From the NCBI RefSeq assembly GCF_900116605.1, contig NZ_FPBC01000005.1, positions 140,450-204,449 of the forward strand: 64,000 nucleotides of DNA. The letters run 5' to 3'. Source of the DNA: Pseudomonas marincola. GTDB taxonomy: Bacteria; Pseudomonadota; Gammaproteobacteria; Pseudomonadales; Pseudomonadaceae. Under the pieces are notes generated by a model. That model did not search any database. It had not been told where the DNA came from and saw only the letters and a list, made by a program, of their open reading frames with translations. Position numbers and translations under genes: made by a program. This document shows positions 16,260 to 25,424 of the stretch, in pieces (within the stretch, counting starts at the first letter, position 1; the number at the start of each line of letters is the position of its first letter).

Positions 16260-18317
16260 TCAGGCTTCGTTACGCTTTAGCACCAATGTCAGGATGTCGT
16301 AGCTGGCGACCAGCTCGCCGTCTTGATTGGTCACTTCCACGTCCCATGCCACTACACCCTGCGGCTCGCCTTTCGGGCTGGTTTTGCCCTGATCGATCTT
16401 GCGCTTGCAGGTCAGGCGCGCCTGAATGGTGTCACCAATCCCGACCGGGTTGATGAAACGCAGTGTGTCCAGGCCATAGTTGGCCAGTACCGGGCCGACG
16501 CCTGGCGATACAAACAGGCCTGCTGCGGCCGAGAGCACAAAGTAGCCGTGTGCGATGCGCTTGCCGAATTGCGATTCCTTAGCGGCAATATCGTCGAAGT
16601 GCATGTAGAAGTGATCGCCCGACAAGCAGCCAAAGTTGACCAGGTCCGCTTCTGTTACGGTGCGGCGATGAGTCAGCAACGACTCGCCGATTTTCAGCTC
16701 TTCGAAGTAGCGGCGGAACGGATGAACTTCGGTTTCGTAGACTTTAGCGCCGCACACGTATTCGCCGGTTACGGCCATCAGCATGCTTGGCGAACCCTGC
16801 ACGGCGGTGCGCTGCAGGTAATGTTTGACGGCGCGCAGGCCGCCCAGTTCTTCGCCGCCACCTGCACGGCCAGGGCCGCCGTGCTTGAGTACGGGCAACG
16901 GTGAGCCGTGGCCAGTGGATTCAGCGGCAGATTCGCGATCCAGAATGTGCAAGCGACCGTGCAGTGCGGCGGCAGCAGGAACAACGCGCGCGGCAACTTG
17001 CGGGTCTTTGGTGATGAGGCTGGCAACAAGGCTGCCTTTGCCGCGAGCAGCGAGGGCGATGGCTTCGTCGATATCGTCGTACGCCATCAGGGTACTGACA
17101 GGGCCGAAGGCCTCGATATCATGCGCGCCACCCTCGGCGTGCGGGTCGCGGGCAAGGAGCAGGGTCGGGGCGCAGAACGCACCTTCGGCTACGCCTTCAC
17201 CCAGCGGTTCGAAACCGTCATTTGCGCCGAGCAAAAGTTCGCTGCTTTGCAGCAGTGCCTGAATGCGTTCAGCCACGTCGGCCTGCTGCGAGTGCGAAGC
17301 CAGTGGGCCCATGCGCACGCCTTCAACAGACGGATCGCCGGCGACTACTTTGGCAAGGCGGGCGCGCAGGCGCTCTGCAACTGCGTCAATGTGTTTAGCT
17401 GGGACAATGGCGCGGCGGATAGCTGTGCACTTTTGGCCGGCTTTGACGGTCATTTCGCGCGCAACTTCTTTGACGAAAAGACCGAATTCCGGATCATCCG
17501 GGGTGATTTCAGGCGCGAGAATGGCACAGTTCAACGAGTCGGCTTCGGCATTGAATGGCACCGAATTACGAATCAGGTTGGGATTGACCCGCAGTTTTGC
17601 TGCGGTGTCGGCAGAGCCGGTGAAGGTCACTACATCCTGACCTTGCATGCGGTCGAGCAAATCGCCGGTGCTGCCGATGATCAATTGCAGGCTGCCAGCT
17701 GGGAGCAGGCCGGATTCGTGCATCATGCGCACGGTGGCTTCGGTCAGGTAGCTGGTGGCCGTGGCGGGTTTGACAATGCACGGCATGCCGGCGAGAAAGC
17801 TGGGGGCAAACTTTTCGAGCATTCCCCAAATCGGGAAGTTGAAGGCGTTGATGTGCACGGCAACACCGCCACGTGGTACCAGAATATGGCTGCCGGCAAA
17901 GGTGTTGAGTTTGCCCAACGGCATTGCCGGGCCTTCGTGGACGACATTGCCGGATGGCATTTCACGGGCACCAATGCCCGAATAGGTGAACAGCGTTCCC
18001 GCGCCACCCTCAATGTCGATCCAGCTGTCAGCACGGGTTGCGCCACTGTGATGGGACAGTGCGTACAGCTCTTCCTTACGCTCCAGCAGGTATTTAGCCA
18101 ACGCTTTGAGGCGCTGCGCGCGCTGCTGGAAGTCCATTGCCATCAGTTCAGTGATGCCACGTTGACGGGCATGCGCTACCGCCTCTGCAAAATCCAGCGC
18201 TTCTTCGTGAGTATGGGCGATGGTCTGGCCGTTGATGGCACTGCGTAATGACTGTGCGGCGTGCTGGCCGACCCAGCGTTCACCAATAAAGCTTTGCAAG
18301 ATGCTTTGTTGATACAT
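16260..18317 (-). CDS. paaZ: Bifunctional oxepin-CoA hydrolase / semialdehyde dehydrogenase PaaZ
   Basis: This encodes 685 residues. Residues 1-520 are an aldehyde dehydrogenase (INAFNFPIWGMLEKFAPS, the Glu in FNAEADSLNCAI and nucleophilic Cys in AGQKCTAIRR). Residues about 545-680 are a MaoC-type hydratase (FGCLSGDHFYMHFDD). The two halves open the oxepin-CoA ring and oxidise the resulting semialdehyde to 3-oxo-5,6-dehydrosuberyl-CoA. It is the last gene of the paaABCDE transcript, 146 nt after paaE. A separate aldehyde dehydrogenase-like gene, paaN, lies at 28.9 kb. Confidence 0.95.
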   Translation of the reverse strand: MYQQSILQSFIGERWVGQHAAQSLRSAINGQTIAHTHEEALDFAEAVAHARQRGITELMAMDFQQRAQRLKALAKYLLERKEELYALSHHSGATRADSWIDIEGGAGTLFTYSGIGAREMPSGNVVHEGPAMPLGKLNTFAGSHILVPRGGVAVHINAFNFPIWGMLEKFAPSFLAGMPCIVKPATATSYLTEATVRMMHESGLLPAGSLQLIIGSTGDLLDRMQGQDVVTFTGSADTAAKLRVNPNLIRNSVPFNAEADSLNCAILAPEITPDDPEFGLFVKEVAREMTVKAGQKCTAIRRAIVPAKHIDAVAERLRARLAKVVAGDPSVEGVRMGPLASHSQQADVAERIQALLQSSELLLGANDGFEPLGEGVAEGAFCAPTLLLARDPHAEGGAHDIEAFGPVSTLMAYDDIDEAIALAARGKGSLVASLITKDPQVAARVVPAAAALHGRLHILDRESAAESTGHGSPLPVLKHGGPGRAGGGEELGGLRAVKHYLQRTAVQGSPSMLMAVTGEYVCGAKVYETEVHPFRRYFEELKIGESLLTHRRTVTEADLVNFGCLSGDHFYMHFDDIAAKESQFGKRIAHGYFVLSAAAGLFVSPGVGPVLANYGLDTLRFINPVGIGDTIQARLTCKRKIDQGKTSPKGEPQGVVAWDVEVTNQDGELVASYDILTLVLKRNEA

Positions 18318-18463
18318 TTGATCTCTCCGAATTCATGACGGCCTGTATTGTCAGGCGGGGTGCAACTGCTCGCAGTACGCTGAGCAGTTGCATCGAATTG
18401 GCAGCAGGCGCATTGGCGTCTGCGTGGCTGTGCAGTGTTAGGTGTGCACAGGTGTCGAAGTGC

Positions 18464-19540
18464 TTACAGTTCGTCGAAGTCGAGAACCACTTTTTCGCTG
18501 ATCGGGTAGCTCTGGCAGGACAAAACGTAACCTGCGGCGACTTCGTAGTCTTCGAGAGCCAAGTTACTGTCCATCTCGACCTCGCCTTCAATGACTTTGC
18601 ATTTGCAGGTTGAGCACACGCCTGCTTTACACGAGTAGGGCAGTTCCGCGCCTTGGGCGTTGCCCGCATCGAGAATGCTCAGGCTGTTACGCGCCAACTC
18701 GTACGTCTTGCTATGCCCATCGCTGGTGACGGTGATCTGACACAGGGCGCTGTCGACGGTTGCGGCTGCTTGGCGGGCCTGACGTTTTTGCTCGCTGCCC
18801 ACGGCGGCGAACAGCTCGAAATGGATACGTTCACTGGCCAGCCCATTGATCTTGAGTTGGTCGCGCACGGTTTCGGTCATGGCTTGCGGGCCACAGATGA
18901 AGGCCGCATCGAGGGTGCTAACATCGAGCCATTGCTTGAAGAACTGCGCGCACTTATCGGCGTCGATATGACCGTTGTAGAGGTCAACGTCCTGCTGCTC
19001 ACGGCTGAACAGATAGATAATGTTGAGGCGCTGCAGGTACACATTCTTCAGGTCGCTCAGCTGGTCGCGGAACAACGTCGAATTGCTTGAGCGGTTGCCG
19101 TAGAGCAGGGTGATGCGGCTGTGCGGTTCGGTTTCGAGGGTCGTCTTGATGATCGACAGAATCGGCGTGATACCACTGCCCGCCGCTACGGCGAGGTAGT
19201 TGCCGTGGCGTGCAGGATCAAGCTCGACATGAAATGAGCCGCTCGGCGGCATCACTTCAAGGCTGTGGCCTGCCTTGAGCGCGTCATTGGCAAAACCCGA
19301 AAAAACACCGCCGCTCACGCGCTTGATGGCAACGCGCAGGTCGTTGTCGTTAACGCCGGTACAAATGGAGTAGGAGCGGCGCACTTCTTCGCCATTGATC
19401 TGAGTGCGCATGACCAGGTGCTGGCCTTGCGTGAAGCGAAACTCGTCGCGCAGCTCGCTGGGAATATCGAAAGAGATCGAGACCGCGTCACGCGTCTCGG
19501 CGCGTACGTCTTTGATCTTGAGGTTGTGAAATTTGCTCAT
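18464..19540 (-). CDS. paaE: Phenylacetyl-CoA epoxidase reductase subunit PaaE
   Basis: This encodes 358 residues from MSKFHNLKIK (ATG 19540, GGAGA upstream); the open frame extends further but without a ribosome site. It delivers electrons from NADPH to the PaaABC epoxidase. An FAD domain (RRSYSICTGV) and NAD domain (GSGITPILSII) are followed by a plant-type [2Fe-2S] domain at about residues 265-358 with CKAGVCSTC and a distal Cys in VLSCQS. Operon order A-B-C-D-E supports the call. Confidence 0.95.
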   Translation of the reverse strand: MSKFHNLKIKDVRAETRDAVSISFDIPSELRDEFRFTQGQHLVMRTQINGEEVRRSYSICTGVNDNDLRVAIKRVSGGVFSGFANDALKAGHSLEVMPPSGSFHVELDPARHGNYLAVAAGSGITPILSIIKTTLETEPHSRITLLYGNRSSNSTLFRDQLSDLKNVYLQRLNIIYLFSREQQDVDLYNGHIDADKCAQFFKQWLDVSTLDAAFICGPQAMTETVRDQLKINGLASERIHFELFAAVGSEQKRQARQAAATVDSALCQITVTSDGHSKTYELARNSLSILDAGNAQGAELPYSCKAGVCSTCKCKVIEGEVEMDSNLALEDYEVAAGYVLSCQSYPISEKVVLDFDEL

Positions 19541-19565
19541 TATTGTTCTCCGGCGATAGCTGCGC

Positions 19566-20099
19566 TCAGATGCACTTGAAATAATCAAAAGGTTCCAGGC
19601 AGTCACGGCAACGGTACAGCGCCTTGCAGGCGGTCGAGCCGAACTGGCTGAGCAGTTCTGTGTTGGAGCTGTTGCACTGTGGGCAGCAGATGGCAGTGCT
19701 TTCACCGAGCAGGCTGCGTTTACTGCTGCTGCCAACTGGCGGGGCAATCCCGTAAGCACGCAGACGTTCGCGCCCTTGCGCTGTAATCAGATCGGTATTC
19801 CAGGCCGGGGTGAGGCGGCGTTCCAGGTTGGGCGTGGCAAAACCGGCTTGTTCCAGCGCCTGACGGATATCGTCCTCAATCACCTCGGTGGCGGGGCAGC
19901 CGGAGTAGGTCGGGGTTACAACAAGGTGGACGTGGCCCTGTTGCCAGTCCACCTCGCGCACGATGCCCAAATCGACCACGCTGACCACCGGCACTTCGGG
20001 GTCCATGACCTCAGCCAGTACTGCCCAGGCTTCGGCAATGTCGCTGGCCGATCCCGGGCGAGCGCCCTGATCGCTGGCAATCAGATCACCAGGTTGCAT
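19566..20099 (-). CDS. paaD: Phenylacetyl-CoA epoxidase maturation protein PaaD
   Basis: This encodes 177 residues from MQPGDLIAS (ATG 20099), overlapping the paaC end by 14 nt. The N-terminal half is an MIP18/DUF59 domain (VMDPEVPVVSVVDLGIV and TPTYSGCPA with its conserved Cys), linked to Fe-S or di-iron maturation. The C-terminal part is a zinc-ribbon (CCPQCNSSNTE and YRCRDC). PaaD is needed for active epoxidase in vivo although not a stable subunit. Confidence 0.93.
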   Translation of the reverse strand: MQPGDLIASDQGARPGSASDIAEAWAVLAEVMDPEVPVVSVVDLGIVREVDWQQGHVHLVVTPTYSGCPATEVIEDDIRQALEQAGFATPNLERRLTPAWNTDLITAQGRERLRAYGIAPPVGSSSKRSLLGESTAICCPQCNSSNTELLSQFGSTACKALYRCRDCLEPFDYFKCI

Positions 20100-20841
20100 T
20101 TGGATACGTCCGCGGCAGGTACTGCATCTCTGCCAGAATGAAACCCAGGTGCTCGGTGTGCAGGCCTTTACGACCACTCAGGTAGAAATAGTTTGCCGGG
20201 CTTGGAACTGGCAGGGTCGCGAGCGTGAAGATCTGCGTCACTTCGGCCAGCCAGGCGTTAGCGGCTTTGTCGTGGTCGGCAGCAATACCTGCTGCAGCCA
20301 GACGCTGCTCGGTTTCATCGGCTGCACCCAGTTCCACGGTGAAGCGCCAGACTTGCTCGATAGCGGCCAACATGCGGGCATGGCTCTCTTCAGTGCCATC
20401 GCCCAGGCGTTGAATCCACTCACCCGAACGGCGCAGGTGATAAGTCACCTCTTTCAGCGCTTTGGCGGCAATCCCGGCAATGCGCTCGTCGCTCGAATTG
20501 CACAGCTGCTGCAATACATCAAAGTGCCACGCATCGTAGAGAAATTGCTTGGTCATGGTGACGGCGTAATCACCATTAGGCTGTTCGACCAAGAGCAGGT
20601 TACGGAAGCTGCGCTCATCACGGCCGAAGGCAAGATCGTCAGCCGTGCGGCCGTCGTTGAGCAATTCGGCGGCATATTCGAGCCAGTTACGCGCCTGACC
20701 AACAAGGTCGAGGCCTACGTTCATCAGCGCCAGTTCTTCTTCAAGAGCCGGTGCATTACCGCACCACTCGCACAACCGCTGGCCCTGGATCAGGGCTGTG
20801 TCACCGAGGCGCAGCAGGTATTGGATCAGATCATCGTTCAT
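20086..20841 (-). CDS. paaC: Phenylacetyl-CoA epoxidase structural subunit PaaC
   Basis: This encodes 251 residues, the helical non-catalytic partner of PaaA in the 1,2-phenylacetyl-CoA epoxidase. LRLGDTALIQGQRLCEWCG and the helical bundle with YDAWHFDVLQQL are typical. It lacks a full di-iron ligand set, as expected. It begins 8 nt after paaB and overlaps paaD. Confidence 0.93.
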   Translation of the reverse strand: MNDDLIQYLLRLGDTALIQGQRLCEWCGNAPALEEELALMNVGLDLVGQARNWLEYAAELLNDGRTADDLAFGRDERSFRNLLLVEQPNGDYAVTMTKQFLYDAWHFDVLQQLCNSSDERIAGIAAKALKEVTYHLRRSGEWIQRLGDGTEESHARMLAAIEQVWRFTVELGAADETEQRLAAAGIAADHDKAANAWLAEVTQIFTLATLPVPSPANYFYLSGRKGLHTEHLGFILAEMQYLPRTYPNATW

Positions 20842-20849
20842 CTACAACC

Positions 20850-21131
20850 TCACATGTGGCCGACTTCGGCCGGCAACTCGTAGAAGCTGGCGTGGCGATA
20901 GATTTTGTCGTTCGATGGATCAAACAGCGGCTCTTTCTCGTCGGGCGCTGAGGCAGTGATCGCAGCAGAAGGCACAACCCACAGGCTTACCCCTTCGTTG
21001 CGACGGGTGTACAACTCACGCGCGTTTTCCAGCGCCATGGAGGCGTCGGCGGCATGCACGCTGCCCACATGTTTGTGGTTGAGACCGTGCTTGCTGCGCA
21101 CGAAAACTTCAAAAAGGGTCCAGTCAGACAT
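20850..21131 (-). CDS. paaB: Phenylacetyl-CoA epoxidase small subunit PaaB
   Basis: This encodes 93 residues (WTLFEVFVRSKHGLNHKHVGS at the start is diagnostic). PaaB bridges PaaAC heterodimers in the epoxidase complex. It starts 23 nt after paaA. Confidence 0.93.
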   Translation of the reverse strand: MSDWTLFEVFVRSKHGLNHKHVGSVHAADASMALENARELYTRRNEGVSLWVVPSAAITASAPDEKEPLFDPSNDKIYRHASFYELPAEVGHM

Positions 21132-21154
21132 GGCAGTAATCTCCTTGCGCGCGA

Positions 21155-22147
21155 TCAGGCGACGTCGCGCTTTAGTTGTTGTTTACGGGCATAGGCAACA
21201 GCGGCTTCGCGAACCCAGGCACCACTTTCAATGGCGTTGCGGCGTTTGCTGACGCGCTCCTGGTTACATGGGCCGTTGCCCTTGAGCACTTCGTAGAACT
21301 CATCCCACTGAATCTCGCCGAAGTCGTAGTGGCCGCGTTCCTCGTTCCACTTCAGATCCGGGTCTGGCGCGGTGCAGCCGAGTAGCTCGAGTTGCGGCAC
21401 GGTCTGGTCAACGAAACGCTGGCGCAGTTCGTCGTTGCTCTGGCGTTTGATCTTCCAGGCCATTGATTGCGCGCTGTTCGGGGAGTGCTCATCGCTTGGG
21501 CCAAACATCATCAGCGACGGCCACCACAGGCGGTTGATCGAATCCTGAACCATGTCTTTCTGTGCTTGAGTGCCTTCTTGCATCATCGTCAGAAGCATTT
21601 GGTAGCCCTGACGCTGGTGGAAGCTCTCTTCCTTGCAAATGCGCACCATCGCCCGTGAGTAGGGGCCGTAAGACGTGCGCTGCAGGACCACCTGATTGAC
21701 GATGGCGGCGCCATCTACCAGCCAGCCAACTGCGCCCATGTCGGCCCAGCTCAGCGTCGGATAGTTGAAGATGCTCGAGTATTTGGCTTTGCCGTTGTGC
21801 ATCTTGGCGATTTCTTCATCGCGGTCAGCACCCAGCGTTTCCATGGCGCTGTACAGGTAGAGGCCGTGGCCGGCTTCATCCTGGATCTTCGCCATCAGTT
21901 GCAGCTTGCGCTTGAGTGAGGGCGCACGTGTAACCCAATTGCCTTCCGGCAGCATGCCGACAATTTCGGAGTGGGCGTGCTGGGATATCTGGCGGATCAG
22001 AGTTTGCCGGTAGGCGTCGGGCATCCAGTTTTTTGCTTCGATCTTGATCTCGGCATCAATGCGCTCCTGAAAGGCGCGCTCCTGAGGCTCCATTTCATCC
22101 AGTGATTTGAGACGTTTAACGCCTGTCTCAACGAGTTGTGCGTACAT
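21155..22147 (-). CDS. paaA: Phenylacetyl-CoA epoxidase catalytic subunit PaaA
   Basis: This encodes 330 residues from MYAQLVETG (ATG 22147, GGAGG six bases upstream); the longer frame to 22228 runs through the promoter. It is the di-iron oxygenase that epoxidises the aromatic ring of phenylacetyl-CoA. Two ExxH iron-binding motifs are visible, [11 protein letters not shown] and [10 protein letters not shown]. It is first gene of the paaABCDE-Z transcript; a candidate PaaX operator lies at 22208-22227. Confidence 0.96.
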   Translation of the reverse strand: MYAQLVETGVKRLKSLDEMEPQERAFQERIDAEIKIEAKNWMPDAYRQTLIRQISQHAHSEIVGMLPEGNWVTRAPSLKRKLQLMAKIQDEAGHGLYLYSAMETLGADRDEEIAKMHNGKAKYSSIFNYPTLSWADMGAVGWLVDGAAIVNQVVLQRTSYGPYSRAMVRICKEESFHQRQGYQMLLTMMQEGTQAQKDMVQDSINRLWWPSLMMFGPSDEHSPNSAQSMAWKIKRQSNDELRQRFVDQTVPQLELLGCTAPDPDLKWNEERGHYDFGEIQWDEFYEVLKGNGPCNQERVSKRRNAIESGAWVREAAVAYARKQQLKRDVA

Positions 22148-22207
22148 GCTGTGCCTCCAGCTATGACTTGTTATGAGTGGGGCTGTGACCGTGGGTGTAT
22201 TTTTAAA

Positions 22208-22227
22208 TGATACACAAATAAATATCA
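22208..22227. promoter_or_regulatory. Candidate PaaX operator upstream of paaA
   Basis: TGATA at 22208-22212 and TATCA at 22223-22227 form an inverted repeat with the inner sequence CACAAATAAA. The core GATACACAA recurs before paaF and paaN (28647-28655 variant GATACAAAA; 28801-28809). The position, 60 nt upstream of the paaA start, suits a repressor site. Confidence 0.5.
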
Positions 22228-22326
22228 AATACTAAATGCTGTGTCGTAATTGATTTTTGCCTTGCAGTCGCCTTTAGCCGACCGGTGCTGGCCGCAATAA
22301 GGCACCTGTAGCGGTTTTTCCCGGGC

Positions 22327-22352
22327 AAAAAAAAGCCCCGCGAAAGCGGGGC
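22327..22352 (-). terminator. Intrinsic terminator after paaK
   Basis: On the minus strand, GCCCCGC and GCGGGGC (22335-22341, 22346-22352) form a perfect 7-bp stem with a TTTC loop, then eight T (22334-22327). It ends the paaFGHIJK transcript before the paaA promoter. Confidence 0.92.
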
Positions 22353-22369
22353 CGGGGAACTGTTGAGAA

Positions 22370-23680
22370 TTAGCCGTTGCGCTTGTCGACTACGTGGCAG
22401 GCTTTGCCTTCCGAGCGCTTCAGCGTGTTGAACGGCTTGATCATGACGCGTGTGCTGATGCCGATATGGGTCTTGATCTGCTTGGCCAGTTCATTGCCGA
22501 TGAGCTTCTGCTGGGCTTCATCCATACCTTCGAGTTCATGACGTAATTCAACCAGCACATCGACGCTGTCCAGGTTGCCATTACGATACAAGTGCATCTC
22601 ATAAAACTCAGAAAGCTGTTTTATTTTTAGTACTTGCTCTTCAACCTGGGTCGGGAATACGTTAACGCCCCGGATGATCAGCATGTCATCACTGCGGCCG
22701 GTGATCTTGTCCATCCGCCGCATTGGCCGGGCAGTGCCGGGCAGCAGGCGGGTCAGATCACGCGTGCGGTAGCGGATCATCGGCAGCGCTTCTTTGCTCA
22801 GGGAGGTGAAAACCAGCTCACCCATTTGCCCGTCGGGTAGCACCTCGCCGGTGACTGGGTCGATGATTTCTGGGTAGAAGTGGTCTTCCCAGATAGTTGG
22901 GCCGTCTTTGGTTTCGGCACATTCCATTGCCACGCCCGGACCCATAATTTCGGATAGGCCGTAAATGTCCAGCGCGGTAATACCGAGGCGCTGTTCAATC
23001 GAGCGGCGCAGTTCATCGGTCCATGGCTCGGCACCAAAAATACCCAGACGCAATGCCAGTTTATGCGGATCAAGGCCCTGGCGTTCTATCTCGTCAGCCA
23101 GATTGAGCATGTACGAAGGCGTGACCATGATGATGTCTGGCTGGAAGTCGCGAATCAGTTGGACTTGTTTTTCAGTCTGTCCGCCCGACATTGGAATAAC
23201 CGTGCAGCCCAGGCGCTCGGCACCGTAGTGCGCGCCCAGTCCGCCTGTGAACAGGCCGTAACCATAAGAAATATGCACCTTGTCGCCACGACGACCACCG
23301 GCAGCGCGAATCGAGCGGGCGACTACATTGGCCCAGGTGTCGATGTCGTTCTGGGTGTAGCCAACCACGGTGGGCTTGCCCGTGGTGCCGCTGGATGCAT
23401 GCACGCGGACAATCTCGGATTGCGGCACGGCGAACATGCCGAACGGGTAGTTGTCGCGCAGATCACATTTGCCTGTGAATGGAAACTTGGCCAGATCTTC
23501 CAGTGTTTTCAGGTCGTCCGGGTGTACACCTTGCGCATCAAAACGCTGACGATAAAGCGGGACATTCTCATAGGCGTGCTTGAGGCTCCAGCGCATGCGT
23601 TCGAGCTGGTGCTGGCGCAACGCATCAATGCTGTAGGTTTCAACCGGATCAAGCTGGGCAGGTTGGGCATTCACATTCAT
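22370..23680 (-). CDS. paaK: Phenylacetate-CoA ligase
   Basis: This encodes 436 residues. It activates phenylacetate to phenylacetyl-CoA with ATP, the entry step of the pathway. The adenylate-forming signature HASSGTTGKPTVVGYT and YRTRDLTRLLPG in the C-terminal subdomain are present. It is the last gene of the paaF-K run, 96 nt after paaJ, and is followed by a strong terminator. Confidence 0.96.
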   Translation of the reverse strand: MNVNAQPAQLDPVETYSIDALRQHQLERMRWSLKHAYENVPLYRQRFDAQGVHPDDLKTLEDLAKFPFTGKCDLRDNYPFGMFAVPQSEIVRVHASSGTTGKPTVVGYTQNDIDTWANVVARSIRAAGGRRGDKVHISYGYGLFTGGLGAHYGAERLGCTVIPMSGGQTEKQVQLIRDFQPDIIMVTPSYMLNLADEIERQGLDPHKLALRLGIFGAEPWTDELRRSIEQRLGITALDIYGLSEIMGPGVAMECAETKDGPTIWEDHFYPEIIDPVTGEVLPDGQMGELVFTSLSKEALPMIRYRTRDLTRLLPGTARPMRRMDKITGRSDDMLIIRGVNVFPTQVEEQVLKIKQLSEFYEMHLYRNGNLDSVDVLVELRHELEGMDEAQQKLIGNELAKQIKTHIGISTRVMIKPFNTLKRSEGKACHVVDKRNG

Positions 23681-23776
23681 GACATCACTCTATTTATTTT
23701 TGTGTGACAGCAGGCCACGCTACTGAAACTTGGCGCAGCGTAGCCGCATCGGGATAGTTGGGCTAGGCCTTACGGA

Positions 23777-24982
23777 TCACAGGCGTTCAATGACCATGGC
23801 AATGCCCTGACCGACGCCAATGCACATGGTGCAAAGGGCATAGCGGGCCTGTCGCTGTTCAAGTTCGTTCAGTGCAGTGGTTACCAGGCGAGCGCCGCTC
23901 ATGCCCAGCGGGTGGCCCAGGGCAATGGCGCCGCCGTTGGGGTTAACCCGGGCGTCATCATCGGCCAGGCCAAGCTCGCGAAGCACCGCCAGACCTTGTG
24001 CGGCAAAGGCTTCGTTGAGCTCGATAATGTCCATATCGTCCAGGGTCAGGCCGGTCAGTTCCAATACCTTGCGCGTCGCGGGTACTGGGCCAATGCCCAT
24101 GATGCGCGGTTCTACGCCAGCTGTTGCCATGCCGACAATACGGCCGCGGGCCTTGAGACCGTGACGTTCGGCGGCGGCGCTGCTGGCGAGCAGCAAGGCA
24201 CACGCACCATCATTGACGCCGGAGGCATTACCAGCCGTAATGCTGCCGCCTTCGCGGAATGGGGCGCGCAGCTTCGCCAGTTGTTCAAGGGTGGTGTCGC
24301 CCCGTGGATGCTCGTCCTGCTCGACTACCTTCTCCGGACCTTTGCGCTGGGCAATGCGAACCGGCACGATTTCGCGTGCAAGGCGGCCATTGGTTTGGGC
24401 GGCGGCTGCGCGTTGCTGACTGCGCAGGGCAAAGGCGTCCTGATCTGCGCGGGAGATGGCAAATTGCTCAGCCACATTCTCGGCGGTTTCAGGCATTGAG
24501 TCGGTGCCGAACTGCGCTTGCAGTTGCGGGTTTATAAAGCGCCAGCCAATGGTGGTATCAAACAGCTCGGCAGCACGGCCGAAAGCCTGTTCGGACTTGC
24601 CCATGACAAACGGTGCGCGCGACATTGACTCGACGCCGCCGGCGATCATCAGGCCCGCCTCGTTGCAGCGCAATGCTCGCGCCGCGTTGCCAATGGCATC
24701 CATGCCCGAGCCGCAGAGGCGATTGAGCGTGGTGCCAGGCACGGTGATCGGTAAGCCTGCAAGCAGCGAAGACATGCGCGCAACGTTGCGGTTGTCTTCG
24801 CCGGCCTGGTTAGCGCAACCATAGATCACGTCGTCAATTTTCGACCAGTCGAGCTGCGCATTGCGCTCCATGAGCGCGCGGATCGGAATGGCGCCGAGGT
24901 CATCGGCGCGCACGCTGGACAGGGCGCCTGCGTAGCGTCCGATCGGGGTACGCACAGCATCAATAATCAGGGCGTCAGTCAT
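23777..24982 (-). CDS. paaJ: 3-oxoadipyl-CoA/3-oxo-5,6-dehydrosuberyl-CoA thiolase
   Basis: This encodes 401 residues. It cleaves beta-ketoadipyl-CoA and the dehydrosuberyl-CoA intermediate, releasing acetyl-CoA. The active-site Cys is in [11 protein letters not shown], the His in [11 protein letters not shown] and the second Cys in [10 protein letters not shown]. Its start overlaps the paaI stop by 8 nt. It could also serve the catechol branch (iac/cat) that ends at beta-ketoadipate, since no separate pcaF is visible. Confidence 0.94.
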   Translation of the reverse strand: MTDALIIDAVRTPIGRYAGALSSVRADDLGAIPIRALMERNAQLDWSKIDDVIYGCANQAGEDNRNVARMSSLLAGLPITVPGTTLNRLCGSGMDAIGNAARALRCNEAGLMIAGGVESMSRAPFVMGKSEQAFGRAAELFDTTIGWRFINPQLQAQFGTDSMPETAENVAEQFAISRADQDAFALRSQQRAAAAQTNGRLAREIVPVRIAQRKGPEKVVEQDEHPRGDTTLEQLAKLRAPFREGGSITAGNASGVNDGACALLLASSAAAERHGLKARGRIVGMATAGVEPRIMGIGPVPATRKVLELTGLTLDDMDIIELNEAFAAQGLAVLRELGLADDDARVNPNGGAIALGHPLGMSGARLVTTALNELEQRQARYALCTMCIGVGQGIAMVIERL

Positions 24983-25424
24983 GTGTCATCTCCGGTGCGA
25001 GTACCGTGCCGCGCACTTTGTAGGATTTTCCGTGGAAGAGGGCGATTAGCTCGCCGTTCTGGTTTTCGATTCGCACGTCATAGTTGCCGGTGCGTCCGCC
25101 GCGGCTTTGCTCGACGGCATGCGCCATGAGCGTGTCGCCAACGAAGCCCGGGGCGATGTAATCAATGCTGCAACCCAGCGCCACAGTGGTTTCGTTGTAG
25201 GTGTTGCAGGCCATGGCGAAGGCTGAGTCGGCCAAGGCGAACAGATAGCCGCCGTGACAAGAGCCAACGCCCTGAATCATGTCTTCACGTACCACCATGC
25301 TGACCACGGCCGTGCCCGGACCGCTTGCCAGCACTTGCATGCCCATGCGCTGGCTGGCGATATCGCGGTTGAACAGGCTTTCGGTGCAGGCCTGAGCCAA
25401 TGAGGTTGCGCTGTGATCAGTCAT
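24975..25424 (-). CDS. paaI: Acyl-CoA thioesterase PaaI
   Basis: This encodes 149 residues of hot-dog fold. [17 protein letters not shown] holds the catalytic Asp. PaaI hydrolyses stalled ring-hydroxylated phenylacetyl-CoA products and so frees CoA. It overlaps paaH and paaJ by 8 nt at each end, indicating tight co-translation. Confidence 0.93.
   Translation of the reverse strand: MTDHSATSLAQACTESLFNRDIASQRMGMQVLASGPGTAVVSMVVREDMIQGVGSCHGGYLFALADSAFAMACNTYNETTVALGCSIDYIAPGFVGDTLMAHAVEQSRGGRTGNYDVRIENQNGELIALFHGKSYKVRGTVLAPEMTHD

Noticed and set aside
16908..18248. Long plus-strand open frame (446 codons) opposite paaZ
   Set aside because: Antisense to a well-supported gene; composition is typical of the shadow frame of a GC-rich gene and it shows no domain or ribosome site.
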